Of a DNA stretch of 64,000 bases, positions 45,919 to 54,439 are shown piece by piece (within the stretch, counting starts at the first letter, position 1; each line of letters opens with the position of its first letter). The stretch is from the NCBI GenBank assembly GCA_016720935.1, contig JADKJP010000004.1:558001-622000 (forward strand), given 5' to 3'. The position numbers and the translations under genes are program-made. Source of the DNA: Bacteroidota bacterium (lineage in GTDB: Bacteria; Bacteroidota; Bacteroidia; AKYH767-A; 2013-40CM-41-45). Below the pieces are notes generated by a model. It had not been told where the DNA came from. It did not search any database and saw only the letters and a list, made by a program, of their open reading frames with translations.

Positions 45919-48417
45919 ATGCATATCCAGGAAAAGACAGGCTTGAGTCCGGAGGAAGTATTGAAATCCCGCGAACAATTCGGGAAGAATACGCTTTATT
46001 CCAAAAAGAAGAATCCGCTTGGGATTTTTTATGATGTATTCAAGGAGCCGATGATGCTTCTGTTGATCGTCGCGGCTTTCATATATTTTTTCACCGGAGA
46101 GAACGAAGAAGGATTTTTAATGCTTGCGTCCATTGGTATTGTAGCGGGTATTTCCATTTACCAGGAAATACGCAGTGAAAACGCTACGAATGCTCTCAAG
46201 CAAATGACACAACCATTGATCATTGTGATCCGTGACGGAGAAAAGATCTCTATTCCTTCGGAAGAACTGGTCGTCAATGATCTGATGATTGTTTCAGAAG
46301 GAGAACATATTTCCGCTGATGCTACGATTATCAGCTCGAATGATTGTTCCGTCAACGAAGCGATGCTCACCGGTGAATCATTGCCTGTTGTGAAGAATGA
46401 AGAGGACGCTTTACTCTACGCAGGAACCATTGTCGTAAGCGGACTCGCGCATGCGAAAGTAACTGCTGTTGGTTCGTCTACTCGTCTTGGCAAGCTCGGA
46501 CAATCCATGGAGGAAATTGAAAAAGAAAAAACTCCATTGCAAAAACAGATCTCGTTGTTTGTACGGCGCATGGCAGTGATTGGAGGAATCGCCTTTCTGC
46601 TCGTATGGGCATACAACTATATTGATTCCGGAGATCTTGTACACGGATTACTGCACGGACTCACACTGGCTATGGCCGCATTGCCCGAGGAAATCCCTGT
46701 CGCGCTTTCAACCTTCATGGCATTGGGCGCATACAGAATGATTCGGAACAAAGTACTCACCAAACATCCGCAAACGGTAGAATCACTGGGATCCGCCACA
46801 GTCATTTGTGTAGACAAAACCGGAACACTCACTGAAAACAAAATGGCATTGGTAGAAATCTATCAGCCATTGAAAGATAGCTTTTATTCACTGGAAACAA
46901 AATCACCGGATGAAGAATCACACCTCGTTATAGAATACGCGCTCTTTGCGTCGGAACCGGTCCCTTTCGATCCGATGGAGAAAGCGATCCACGAAGCATT
47001 TGCCGCTCAGCAACCCGCCATCAAACCCGCGGAATTTCAGATGGTGCATGAATATCCTTTGTCGGGCATTCACCCGATGATGACACATGTGTACAAAAAC
47101 AACAGTGGTCGAAATGTCATCGCCTGCAAAGGTGCTCCGGAAGGCATCATTAAAAAGTCAACACTATCCGCGGCTGATCAGACCAAAGTACTTTCAAAAG
47201 TAGAAGTCATGGCTTCCCATGGTTACAGGGTCCTGGCCGTCGCGAAAGCGACAGATGAAAACAGGGAATGGCCGGCGGATCAGGAGCAATTTACCTGGGT
47301 ATTTCTCGGACTGATCGCCTTTAGTGACCCACCAAAGAAAAACAGCAGACAGGTAATCAAGAATTTTCACGACGCCGGAATAGAAGTAAAAATGATCACC
47401 GGTGATTTTCCTGCAACAGCAAAAAGTATTTCCGAGCAAGTTGGATTTCACAATTCCGATCAGGTCATTACAGGTTCTGAAATCATGAGTATGTCGGACG
47501 AAGAGCTTGACACGACTGTAAAAAAAGTAAACATTTTCTCCCGCATGCTTCCCGACGCGAAATTGAGAGTCATCCTTGCTCTGAAAAAAGCAGGCGAAGT
47601 TGTCGCGATGACGGGTGACGGTGTGAATGACGGTCCGGCTTTGAAAGCCGCGCACATCGGTGTTGCCATGGGAAAGAAAGGAAGTGAAATTGCGCGGCAG
47701 GCCGCTTCGCTCATCCTTATTGATGATGACCTCGGCAATATGGTCACTGCGATTTCATTGGGAAGAAAAATCTATGCAAATCTTAAAAAGGCGATTCAGT
47801 ATATTATCTCAATACACATTCCATTAATTTCCGTTGTGACACTTCCATTGATCCTGGGATGGAAATACGCGAACATCTTCTCTCCTATTCATGTAATTTT
47901 TCTCGAACTGGTGATGGGCCCAACCTGCAGCATCGCATTCGAAAACGAACCGATGGAAAAAGACGCGATGAAACAAAAGCCAAGAAAGATGAGCACAACA
48001 TTTTTCACCTGGAAAGAATTATACCTGAGTATTATCCAGGGTCTCGTGATAACTCTTGGCTTAATGACAATCATGTATTTTTCGATTGACAAAGGATATA
48101 CCGAACCAATGACACGAACGCTGGTTTTCAGCGCGCTCATTTTCTCAAATATATTCCTGACTCTTACCGGCAGATCCAAAACGGATTCATTGTTAACCGG
48201 ATTGAAAACAAAAAACAATTTGATTCCGCTTATGATTGGCCTTACTCTTGTAATTCTGGCGCTCTCATTGTATTTGGCTCCTGTCAGAAATTTATTCCAG
48301 TTTGTTCCTGTAGAAACGTCTGATCTTGGCTGGTGTGTTGCAGTTGCATTTGTTTCGATTATTTGGGTGGAAGTGGTGAAAAGGGTGAGGAACAAGGGTT
48401 CTTTGGGGCAACATTAA
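45919..48417 (+). CDS. Cation-transporting P-type ATPase
   Basis: About 832 residues from the ATG at 45919 (MHIQEKTGLSPEEV). Upstream ATG codons at 45868 and 45880 exist but lie outside the family's usual start. The actuator TGES is at 151-154, the P-loop phosphorylated Asp299 (DKTGTLTENK), the hinge MTGDGVNDGPALK, and TM4 contains PEEIPVALS (256 onward). Helices and order fit PII-type ATPases. TM6 reads LELVMGPTCSIAFENEP, lacking the N-x-x-T-D-x-x-P of calcium pumps, so the transported ion is uncertain. Confidence 0.9.
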   Translation: MHIQEKTGLSPEEVLKSREQFGKNTLYSKKKNPLGIFYDVFKEPMMLLLIVAAFIYFFTGENEEGFLMLASIGIVAGISIYQEIRSENATNALKQMTQPLIIVIRDGEKISIPSEELVVNDLMIVSEGEHISADATIISSNDCSVNEAMLTGESLPVVKNEEDALLYAGTIVVSGLAHAKVTAVGSSTRLGKLGQSMEEIEKEKTPLQKQISLFVRRMAVIGGIAFLLVWAYNYIDSGDLVHGLLHGLTLAMAALPEEIPVALSTFMALGAYRMIRNKVLTKHPQTVESLGSATVICVDKTGTLTENKMALVEIYQPLKDSFYSLETKSPDEESHLVIEYALFASEPVPFDPMEKAIHEAFAAQQPAIKPAEFQMVHEYPLSGIHPMMTHVYKNNSGRNVIACKGAPEGIIKKSTLSAADQTKVLSKVEVMASHGYRVLAVAKATDENREWPADQEQFTWVFLGLIAFSDPPKKNSRQVIKNFHDAGIEVKMITGDFPATAKSISEQVGFHNSDQVITGSEIMSMSDEELDTTVKKVNIFSRMLPDAKLRVILALKKAGEVVAMTGDGVNDGPALKAAHIGVAMGKKGSEIARQAASLILIDDDLGNMVTAISLGRKIYANLKKAIQYIISIHIPLISVVTLPLILGWKYANIFSPIHVIFLELVMGPTCSIAFENEPMEKDAMKQKPRKMSTTFFTWKELYLSIIQGLVITLGLMTIMYFSIDKGYTEPMTRTLVFSALIFSNIFLTLTGRSKTDSLLTGLKTKNNLIPLMIGLTLVILALSLYLAPVRNLFQFVPVETSDLGWCVAVAFVSIIWVEVVKRVRNKGSLGQH

Positions 48418-48432
48418 TAGTCACTTGGTTTT

Positions 48433-48465
48433 TTTCGTCCCATCGGGACAAAGGGCGCAGAGTCT
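48433..48465. repeat. Dispersed GCGCAAAG element (short)
   Basis: TTTTTCGTCCCATCGGGACA, then AAGGGCGCAGAG. It keeps the small hairpin and right arm found at 15684. Confidence 0.6.
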
Positions 48466-48562
48466 CACGCTGGGCCAAGTCTTTAACGAAGGCCTGCGAG
48501 CTTGGCCCTTGAGTTGGCGATAGTCTGGACAATTTTATTATACAAGAAACCTATTTTGTCTC

Positions 48563-48730
48563 AATTGACCTAAAAGATCTCTTCGAGATGACGATCGCAT
48601 GATATAAGAGTATGTCGTCCAGTTCCCGCCAAACATATTTGGTAAAATGAAACAACGTCCTTTCGGCGGGAACCGGACGACATTCACACGAACTAGCTAC
48701 TGTCATCTCGAAGAGAACTTTTAGGTAATT
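48563..48730. repeat. 168-bp nested palindrome, copy 1
   Basis: Outer arms AATTGACCTAAAAGATCTC and its inverse around GAACTTTTAGGTAATT; inner arms GTCGTCCAGTTCCCGCC (48614-48630) and GGCGGGAACCGGACGAC (48665-48681). The centre AAACATATTTGGTAAAATG is conserved in all copies. Confidence 0.88.
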
Positions 48731-48848
48731 TGGTAATATTCTTTCTCCTAGACAGAGTCTTTAACGAAGGCTTGTTTGCTCGCGGACTTGGCCCTTGAGT
48801 TGGAGAGACACAGGACAACCCTATTATTCAAGAAACCAATTTTATCTC

Positions 48849-49016
48849 AATTGACCTAAAAGATCTCTTCGAGATGACGATCGCATGGTATATGATTGTG
48901 TCGTCCAGTTCCCGCCAAACATATTTGGTAAAATGAAACAACGTCCTTTCGGCGGGAACCGGACGACATTCACACGAACTAGCTACTGTCATCTCGAAGA
49001 GAACTTTTAGGTAATT
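48849..49016. repeat. 168-bp nested palindrome, copy 2
   Basis: Same length and layout as copy 1, with a few substitutions between the outer and inner arms. It ends about 260 bases before the metallopeptidase start codon. Confidence 0.88.
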
Positions 49017-49273
49017 TGGTAATGTTCTTTCTCCAAGACAGAGTCTTTGACGAAGGCATGTGTTCTCGCGGGCTTGGCCCTTGAGTTGGCGATTAGCTGT
49101 TAACTTCAAATAATCAAGTATCATTTTCGATATTTCTTTGGAAAAAGATTTAATAAATTCTATCTTTCTAGGGCTTCTATAATTTTTAAAGACATATTTC
49201 AATTAAGCAAAGGTTTTCGCTAAAGACCTTGCATATATGAGAAAGAAGAAAAAACTATTAAATTTTTTGATCT

Positions 49274-50287
49274 ATGAAGAAGATTTTTTTGATCTTAATT
49301 CTATACTTACTCTCAAATATTTCCTATTCAAAAATTCCGGATTCCTATATAGATAATACCGAGTCAGTTAATTACGACAAAGACACCAACTGTATTTATA
49401 AAAATTTCGTTAAGAAAGGTAACAATTGTTTTAAAGATGGATTGTATACAAAAGCAATTGAATACTATGAATCTGCAGATGCGGAGCTTAATGATGGAAA
49501 ATTAAAACAATACACGTTATATAATTTAGGGATTTCATATTTCGCTATAGGCAAATATAAAGAATCACAAACTACTTTAGAGCGATGCAAATCACTCAAC
49601 TTTTCTAAGCTATTAAATTATGAGGCAGAAATTATGCTAGTGAAATTTGGTTTTGATACTCTTTATAACCAATGGATTGTGATCAGTAAAAAGAACATAA
49701 ACTTTCACTTTCAAGACACAATAGGTTTTGATGTAAATGAATGGATCAGAAACAGAGAATTTGCTTTTGATACAATTAACTCCTTCTTTCACGCTAAATT
49801 ACCTAAAAAGATTGATTATTTTATTTGGACAGATACAAAAGCTGCTGAAAGTATTTTAGAACTGGAAGGTTCATTTACACTTCCAACTTTCTCATTAACT
49901 CACGGCAGACTGAATGACGAATGGGGTCATGAATTGACTCATTCAATATATTACTACACAGGAAAAATAAAATGTGTCAACCAACTCATTGTTGAGGGCG
50001 TTGCAGTCTACTTCCAACTATCTACTCGTGATTATTTTTCTGATTTTAAAAAACTCACAGGAAATGATTATTCTATTGCAGACATTTGGAAATCACCTCA
50101 AAATTATAATTGGAGAATTACTTATCCATTGGGTGCAAATATTGTAAAGATGTTGATAAACTGGAAAGGTCGAAATAAATTTATGAGTCTCTTAAAAAAT
50201 CAAACTTACGAGAACGCTGTTAAGATTTATGGAAATAAACTTGTTGAAAAAATAAATCAATTAAAATCAGAGATGGACAATTTGTAA
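49274..50287 (+). CDS. Secreted TPR metallopeptidase-like protein
   Basis: 337 residues. A signal peptide (MKKIFLILILYLLSNISYSK) is followed by a TPR-like region (about 45-130: KGNNCFKDGLYTKAIEYYES and YNLGISYFAIGKYKES). A gluzincin-type core has His219-Glu220-Leu-Thr-His223 (GHELTHSIYY), and Glu241 in VEGVAVYF is a plausible third zinc ligand 18 residues later. The gene is clearly more A/T-rich than its neighbours and sits alone between two pairs of 168-bp palindromes, so it looks like a passenger of a mobile cassette. Substrate unknown. Confidence 0.78.
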   Translation: MKKIFLILILYLLSNISYSKIPDSYIDNTESVNYDKDTNCIYKNFVKKGNNCFKDGLYTKAIEYYESADAELNDGKLKQYTLYNLGISYFAIGKYKESQTTLERCKSLNFSKLLNYEAEIMLVKFGFDTLYNQWIVISKKNINFHFQDTIGFDVNEWIRNREFAFDTINSFFHAKLPKKIDYFIWTDTKAAESILELEGSFTLPTFSLTHGRLNDEWGHELTHSIYYYTGKIKCVNQLIVEGVAVYFQLSTRDYFSDFKKLTGNDYSIADIWKSPQNYNWRITYPLGANIVKMLINWKGRNKFMSLLKNQTYENAVKIYGNKLVEKINQLKSEMDNL

Positions 50288-50375
50288 TTTTGAACAGCCT
50301 TAAAATACAACCCTCTTCATTCTAACCCAGGCGAAGCACGGACAATCTTATTATACAAGAAACCTATTTTGTCTC

Positions 50376-50543
50376 AATTGACCTAAAAGATCTCTTCGAG
50401 ATGACGATCGCTTGGTATAAGAGTATGTCGTCCAGTCCCCGCCAAACATATTTGGTAAAATGAAACAACGTTCCTTCGGCGGGAAATGGACGACATTTAC
50501 ACGAACTAGCTACTGTCATCTCGAAGAGAACTTTTAGGTCATT
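50376..50543. repeat. 168-bp nested palindrome, copy 3
   Basis: It begins about 90 bases after the metallopeptidase stop. The inner arms are GTCGTCCAGTCCCCGCC and GGCGGGAAATGGACGAC, with more substitutions than the other copies. It lacks the full 5' linker of the tandem unit. Confidence 0.85.
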
Positions 50544-50661
50544 TGGTAATATTCTTTCTCCTAGACAGAGTCTTTAACGAAGGCTTGTTTGCTCGCGGAC
50601 TTGGCCCTTGAGTTGGAGAGACACAGGACAACCCTATTATACAAGAAACCAATTTTGTCTC

Positions 50662-50829
50662 AATTGACCTAAAAGATCTCTTCGAGATGACGATCGCAAA
50701 ATATAAGTTTATGTCGTCCAGTTCCCGCCAAACATATTTGGTAAAATGAAACAACGTCCTTTAGGCGGGAACTGGACGACATTCACACCAACTTGCTACT
50801 ATCATCTCGATGAGAACTTTTAGGTAATT
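50662..50829. repeat. 168-bp nested palindrome, copy 4
   Basis: The inner arms GTCGTCCAGTTCCCGCC and GGCGGGAACTGGACGAC are a perfect inverted repeat, the best paired of the four. The full 280-base unit runs from about 50570. Confidence 0.87.
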
Positions 50830-50951
50830 TGGTAATACTCTTTCTGGTATCCAGGAAATCCTCCCTTTTGCATAAACAAAAAAAGTATTTGACAGCAAAG
50901 AGCAGAGTACAGTAAGATAGAACTGGAATGGATGAAACTACTATTCAAATA

Positions 50952-50982
50952 AACCTTTGCGCCTTTTGCGTCTTTGCGAGAA
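50952..50982. repeat. Dispersed GCGCAAAG element (inverse, short)
   Basis: AACCTTTGCGCCTTTTGCGT, then CTTTGCGAGAAA: the complementary orientation of the element at 40892. The remaining spacer to the acyltransferase start shows nothing else. Confidence 0.65.
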
Positions 50983-51136
50983 ATTTTATAATCCACTGAA
51001 GAGAACTACTATTTAATAGATTTAGTCATTTCCATCACCATCACTATAACCAGCTTATAAATTCATTTCAAACAAAGCTTTGAATAGATTCCTTTTTTTA
51101 CATTTGAAACGGAATAAAATTTCCCGGGAATCTGTT

Positions 51137-52168
51137 ATGGCTGAAAAGGATTTACGGATCAACAATTTTGATTTACTGAGAATCCTTGCCGCGATACAAG
51201 TGGTGATCAGCCATGGATTTCATCATCTTCATCTGGATAAAACGGGAACTTTGTTTTTGTTTATCGAAAAATTTCCCGGCGTCCCGATATTCTTTACCAT
51301 CAGCGGATTTCTGATCTCCGCATCCTTCGAAAAAAATCCGGATCTCCGAATCTATTTTACAAACCGTGCTTTGCGCATTTTCCCCGGACTTTGGGTTTGT
51401 GTCTTATTCTCCATACTCACTGCATCCATCGTTGGTGGAGTCAACTTCCTCAATCCTGTCACCCTTCCATGGCTGCTCGGACAGTTTAGCATAGTTCAGT
51501 TCTTTAATCCTGATTTTCTCAGAGGCTATGGAACGGGAGTGCTAAACGGAAGTTTGTGGACCATTACCGTGGAACTGCAATTTTATCTGCTGCTCCCGAT
51601 CATGTATTTACTCATCCGGAGAAATCCAAAAGGAAACAATATAATTCTGTTGTTGATGATTTTGTTTTTCATCCTCGCTATTGTCCACTCTTTGCTCCCA
51701 TTTACAGAAAGACAAAACAAATTTCTTGCTGTAACATTCCTGCCACATTTCTATATGTTCCTTGCAGGTATGCTGCTACAAAGATGGAAAGCATACAAGT
51801 CAACCTACATTTACGGGAAAGCGGGAATCTGGCTGCTGATTTTTATTTTGTACTCTTACCTCCTGCCGGATTTTGTTTCAAAACCTTTTTTTGGAAAACT
51901 AATCCTCGCGATACTAACGATCTCTCTGGCTTACACAATCCCGTGGCTGTCAAAGAAAATTCTTCATGGAAATGATTTGTCCTACGGAACGTATATATAT
52001 CATATGCCGGTCATCAATATGTTTGTTGAAAAAGGATATACAGGAAATTCTGCTGTGTTTCTGTATGCACTCATCATCACACTGATCCTGGCAGGGATCT
52101 CCTGGCGATTTGTGGAGGAGAAATTTATACGGATGAAGAGGAAAAGCCTTAGGATTGCTGATTTTTGA
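51137..52168 (+). CDS. Acyltransferase family 3 (OafA/YrhL-like)
   Basis: About 343 residues from the ATG at 51137 (MAEKDLRINNFDLLRILAAI). An upstream ATG at 51080 adds a basic tail unlike the family. About ten membrane helices are visible. Hallmarks are the H in VVISHGFHH, the GVPIFFTISGFLIS motif, and R in TNRALRIFPGLW. Such enzymes transfer acetyl or other acyl groups to surface glycans. The last five codons (R-I-A-D-F) and stop come from a heptad array that continues downstream, so the natural C-terminus may have been altered. Confidence 0.9.
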   Translation: MAEKDLRINNFDLLRILAAIQVVISHGFHHLHLDKTGTLFLFIEKFPGVPIFFTISGFLISASFEKNPDLRIYFTNRALRIFPGLWVCVLFSILTASIVGGVNFLNPVTLPWLLGQFSIVQFFNPDFLRGYGTGVLNGSLWTITVELQFYLLLPIMYLLIRRNPKGNNIILLLMILFFILAIVHSLLPFTERQNKFLAVTFLPHFYMFLAGMLLQRWKAYKSTYIYGKAGIWLLIFILYSYLLPDFVSKPFFGKLILAILTISLAYTIPWLSKKILHGNDLSYGTYIYHMPVINMFVEKGYTGNSAVFLYALIITLILAGISWRFVEEKFIRMKRKSLRIADF

Positions 52169-52262
52169 TTGAGGATTGAGGATTAAGGATTGCTGATTTT
52201 TGATTGAGGATTGAAGATTGACTGGTCGAATGCTTAGCTGGTATAAGGTATAAGGTATAAAG
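52151..52262. repeat. Heptad arrays reaching into the acyltransferase stop
   Basis: Units AGGATTG, CTGATTT, TTGATTG, AGGATTG, AGGATTA, AGGATTG, CTGATTT, TTGATTG, AGGATTG, AAGATTG start in the coding sequence at 52151 and include the TGA at 52166-52168. A GGTATAA array follows (about 52238-52262). Confidence 0.85.
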
Positions 52263-52322
52263 TATCAGGTGGTGCATTGGGGAATAAAAATCATTAATTT
52301 CATAGCTAAATTAAAATACAGG

Positions 52323-54350
52323 ATGAGAATTATTAAAACACGGTTTTGGGTAGCAATGATTTTAGGGTTGTGCGCTTTTGCGTGTGGTGATGTGATGGCA
52401 CAGCAAACCAATTTTTCGAAACGCGCTTCATTACTTTCCGGTTTGGATTTGAATTCAAAACTTAGAAACTCATTTTTGGAGACTAAATCTGAAAATGAAA
52501 TGCAATCAGAACCAGCTCTCGATGTACAGGAGTCTGTTGGAATGAAAAAAGTTTTGGACAGTGATCACACAAAAAGTAATCTGCAGCAAATTCATCACCT
52601 GAACGGATTGAGCCGGATGATGAATGACACATTGATTGTTGGGTACTTACCAGGGGATACTGTGCGTGTTTCAGGTGTGTGGGCTAATAACGGTCCGATT
52701 ATCGTTTTACAGGATGGAGTTTTGATTTTTGATCATGCAAATGCTACAATTTTGGGAGATCTGTATGTGATCGGTCATGGACAAGTTTGGGCCGACTCTT
52801 CAATATTGTTTTTTCCACAGCAATATTTTTATCAACGCAGCATTCTCGTGGTGGACACAGCTGTATTGAACATTCAAAATTCTACTTTGGATTTTGGCGG
52901 AATGTCGCACAACCTGGTAGCATATGGAAATGCGGAAATTACTTTCAACAACATCCATCATGCCGATTGGACGACAGCGGGAATTTATGACCACGTGAAT
53001 TTCTTTTGCGACGGAAATAATCTCGGTGGAGAATACATTTGCACCGGAAATTCCAACATCAATTTCAGAAACACAAATACATTATTGGTCTGGCATCATT
53101 TGCCGGATACAGCAGTTATTCAACATCAGTTTCCTTCCGGAACAAATGTTGCCACTTATATTTTCAATAATCAGGTGAGCGGAATTCAGGGTGTTGGCTA
53201 TTCCGTTCAGCTCGACACCTGTACGGATGTAATGTGGGCCATCATGCCGGAGAATGGCTCGGATGTAAGTATTTCGAATTCGACCATCCGTGCAATTGGA
53301 TTATGGTTCAATCGTGGGGATTCAGTAAGCATCTCCGGACTGGTGAACAATTCGAACTACAGCAATTTCACTGCTCCGCTTGCAGACAGAAACCTGCAGC
53401 TTCAGAATTCACAATTACAAACATGGAGTGTTTATCTTTTTGATTCTTCTGAAGCGAGCATCAGTGGTTGCATACTGGGTGAAGTCGGCGCGATGGGAAG
53501 ATCTCAAATTACATCGAACGGATTTTATTGTGATGGTTCCGGAGGTTATTTCTGGGCGAGCGAAAACGGAGTTGTCTTCGCATCAAATGTTTCTGTGGGC
53601 ACGAGCGTCCGTAGCGAGAAAAACGGAATCATGGTTTTTGGCTACGGCTCAGTCAACAGTGGCGGCGCGGTTTCCATCGGGCAATCATTGCTGGTCGTTG
53701 TGCAAAGCAGTTTGCCCGCGGATCCTGTTGCCAATGACGGATCAACAACCTGGTATATGCAGGTGGATGCTCCCACAGCGACCTATGCGGATAGTGTTGT
53801 ACATATTCCCGGCTCTGTCTGGATTGATCAGGGTCCGCAAGGTTCTTTTATGAATTTTACGAAGTATGGAGTTTACTATCAGATCCCAAATGCACCATTC
53901 TGGACACCGATTGATACCGGTATTTACAATGAAGTGAGACATGCAACGCTTGCAAATTGGAACACACATGGTCTTGCTGCCGGTTCCTATTACATTCGCC
54001 TCTTGTCCTTCAATGATCTTGGAGATAGCATTGAAGCTATCCGTCAGGTTACTTTATTGCCATTGATCCTCGGTATTGATGAATCAATTACAGATGAAAC
54101 AATCTCCATCTTCCCGAATCCTTCGCGCGGACAATTTCAAATTAATTTGAATCTGGAAAAACCGGAGACGTTTTCATTCCGACTAAGCGATTTGTCGGGA
54201 CGGTTAACAGGAGAAGATTTACAAATGGAGTTGCATCCGGGACTGCAAAACATTTCAATAAATACATCGGATTTATCTCCTGGATTTTATTTTTTGCAGA
54301 TAAGAACACAAAAGCAAACAATCGTAAAACGTGTTCAAATTCTAAATTAG
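52323..54350 (+). CDS. T9SS type A surface protein
   Basis: About 675 residues from the ATG at 52323. The frame extends to 52269, but the signal peptide (MRIIKTRFWVAMILGLCAFA) starts here. It has a polar stretch with Ser/Glu/Asn (about 40-85), a long parallel-beta-helix-like region (VLIFDHANATILGDLYVIG and similar strands), an Ig-like segment (about 520-590) and a T9SS type A domain (ISIFPNPSRGQFQINLNL, then LSPGFYFLQI). No catalytic motif. It is convergent with the SBBP protein gene, with a shared terminator. Confidence 0.85.
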   Translation: MRIIKTRFWVAMILGLCAFACGDVMAQQTNFSKRASLLSGLDLNSKLRNSFLETKSENEMQSEPALDVQESVGMKKVLDSDHTKSNLQQIHHLNGLSRMMNDTLIVGYLPGDTVRVSGVWANNGPIIVLQDGVLIFDHANATILGDLYVIGHGQVWADSSILFFPQQYFYQRSILVVDTAVLNIQNSTLDFGGMSHNLVAYGNAEITFNNIHHADWTTAGIYDHVNFFCDGNNLGGEYICTGNSNINFRNTNTLLVWHHLPDTAVIQHQFPSGTNVATYIFNNQVSGIQGVGYSVQLDTCTDVMWAIMPENGSDVSISNSTIRAIGLWFNRGDSVSISGLVNNSNYSNFTAPLADRNLQLQNSQLQTWSVYLFDSSEASISGCILGEVGAMGRSQITSNGFYCDGSGGYFWASENGVVFASNVSVGTSVRSEKNGIMVFGYGSVNSGGAVSIGQSLLVVVQSSLPADPVANDGSTTWYMQVDAPTATYADSVVHIPGSVWIDQGPQGSFMNFTKYGVYYQIPNAPFWTPIDTGIYNEVRHATLANWNTHGLAAGSYYIRLLSFNDLGDSIEAIRQVTLLPLILGIDESITDETISIFPNPSRGQFQINLNLEKPETFSFRLSDLSGRLTGEDLQMELHPGLQNISINTSDLSPGFYFLQIRTQKQTIVKRVQILN

Positions 54351-54390
54351 TTTTTTTTGTAAAAAAATCATGGTCATTACCAAAAACAAA

Positions 54391-54424
54391 AACCCCGGAT
54401 CTGAAATAAGATCCGGGGTTTTGT
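54391..54424. terminator. Bidirectional terminator
   Basis: AACCCCGGATCT (54391-54402), loop GAAATA, AGATCCGGGGTT (54409-54420): a perfect 12-bp stem with T-rich flanks on both strands, between convergent genes. Confidence 0.92.
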
Positions 54425-54439
54425 ATACAAAAGATATTT

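Larger units (their letters stand above)
48476..49093. repeat. Tandem 280-base repeat, two units plus a partial
   Basis: Two direct repeats (48476-48755 and 48756-49040) and the start of a third (49041-49093) each open with GAGTCTTTAACGAAGGC or a close relative, pass through CTTGGCCCTTGAGTTGG, and end with the 168-base palindrome and a short tail. A third and a fourth unit follow the metallopeptidase gene. Confidence 0.85.

Noticed and set aside
47889..48395. Open frame of 168 residues opposite the P-type ATPase
   Set aside because: It is antisense to the conserved C-terminal membrane domain and has no features of its own.
48828..49202. Open frame of 124 residues on the minus strand, and a similar one at 50539-50754
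   Set aside because: Both are translations of the 168-bp palindromic repeat and its linker. The similarity between them is due to the DNA repeat, not to a protein family.
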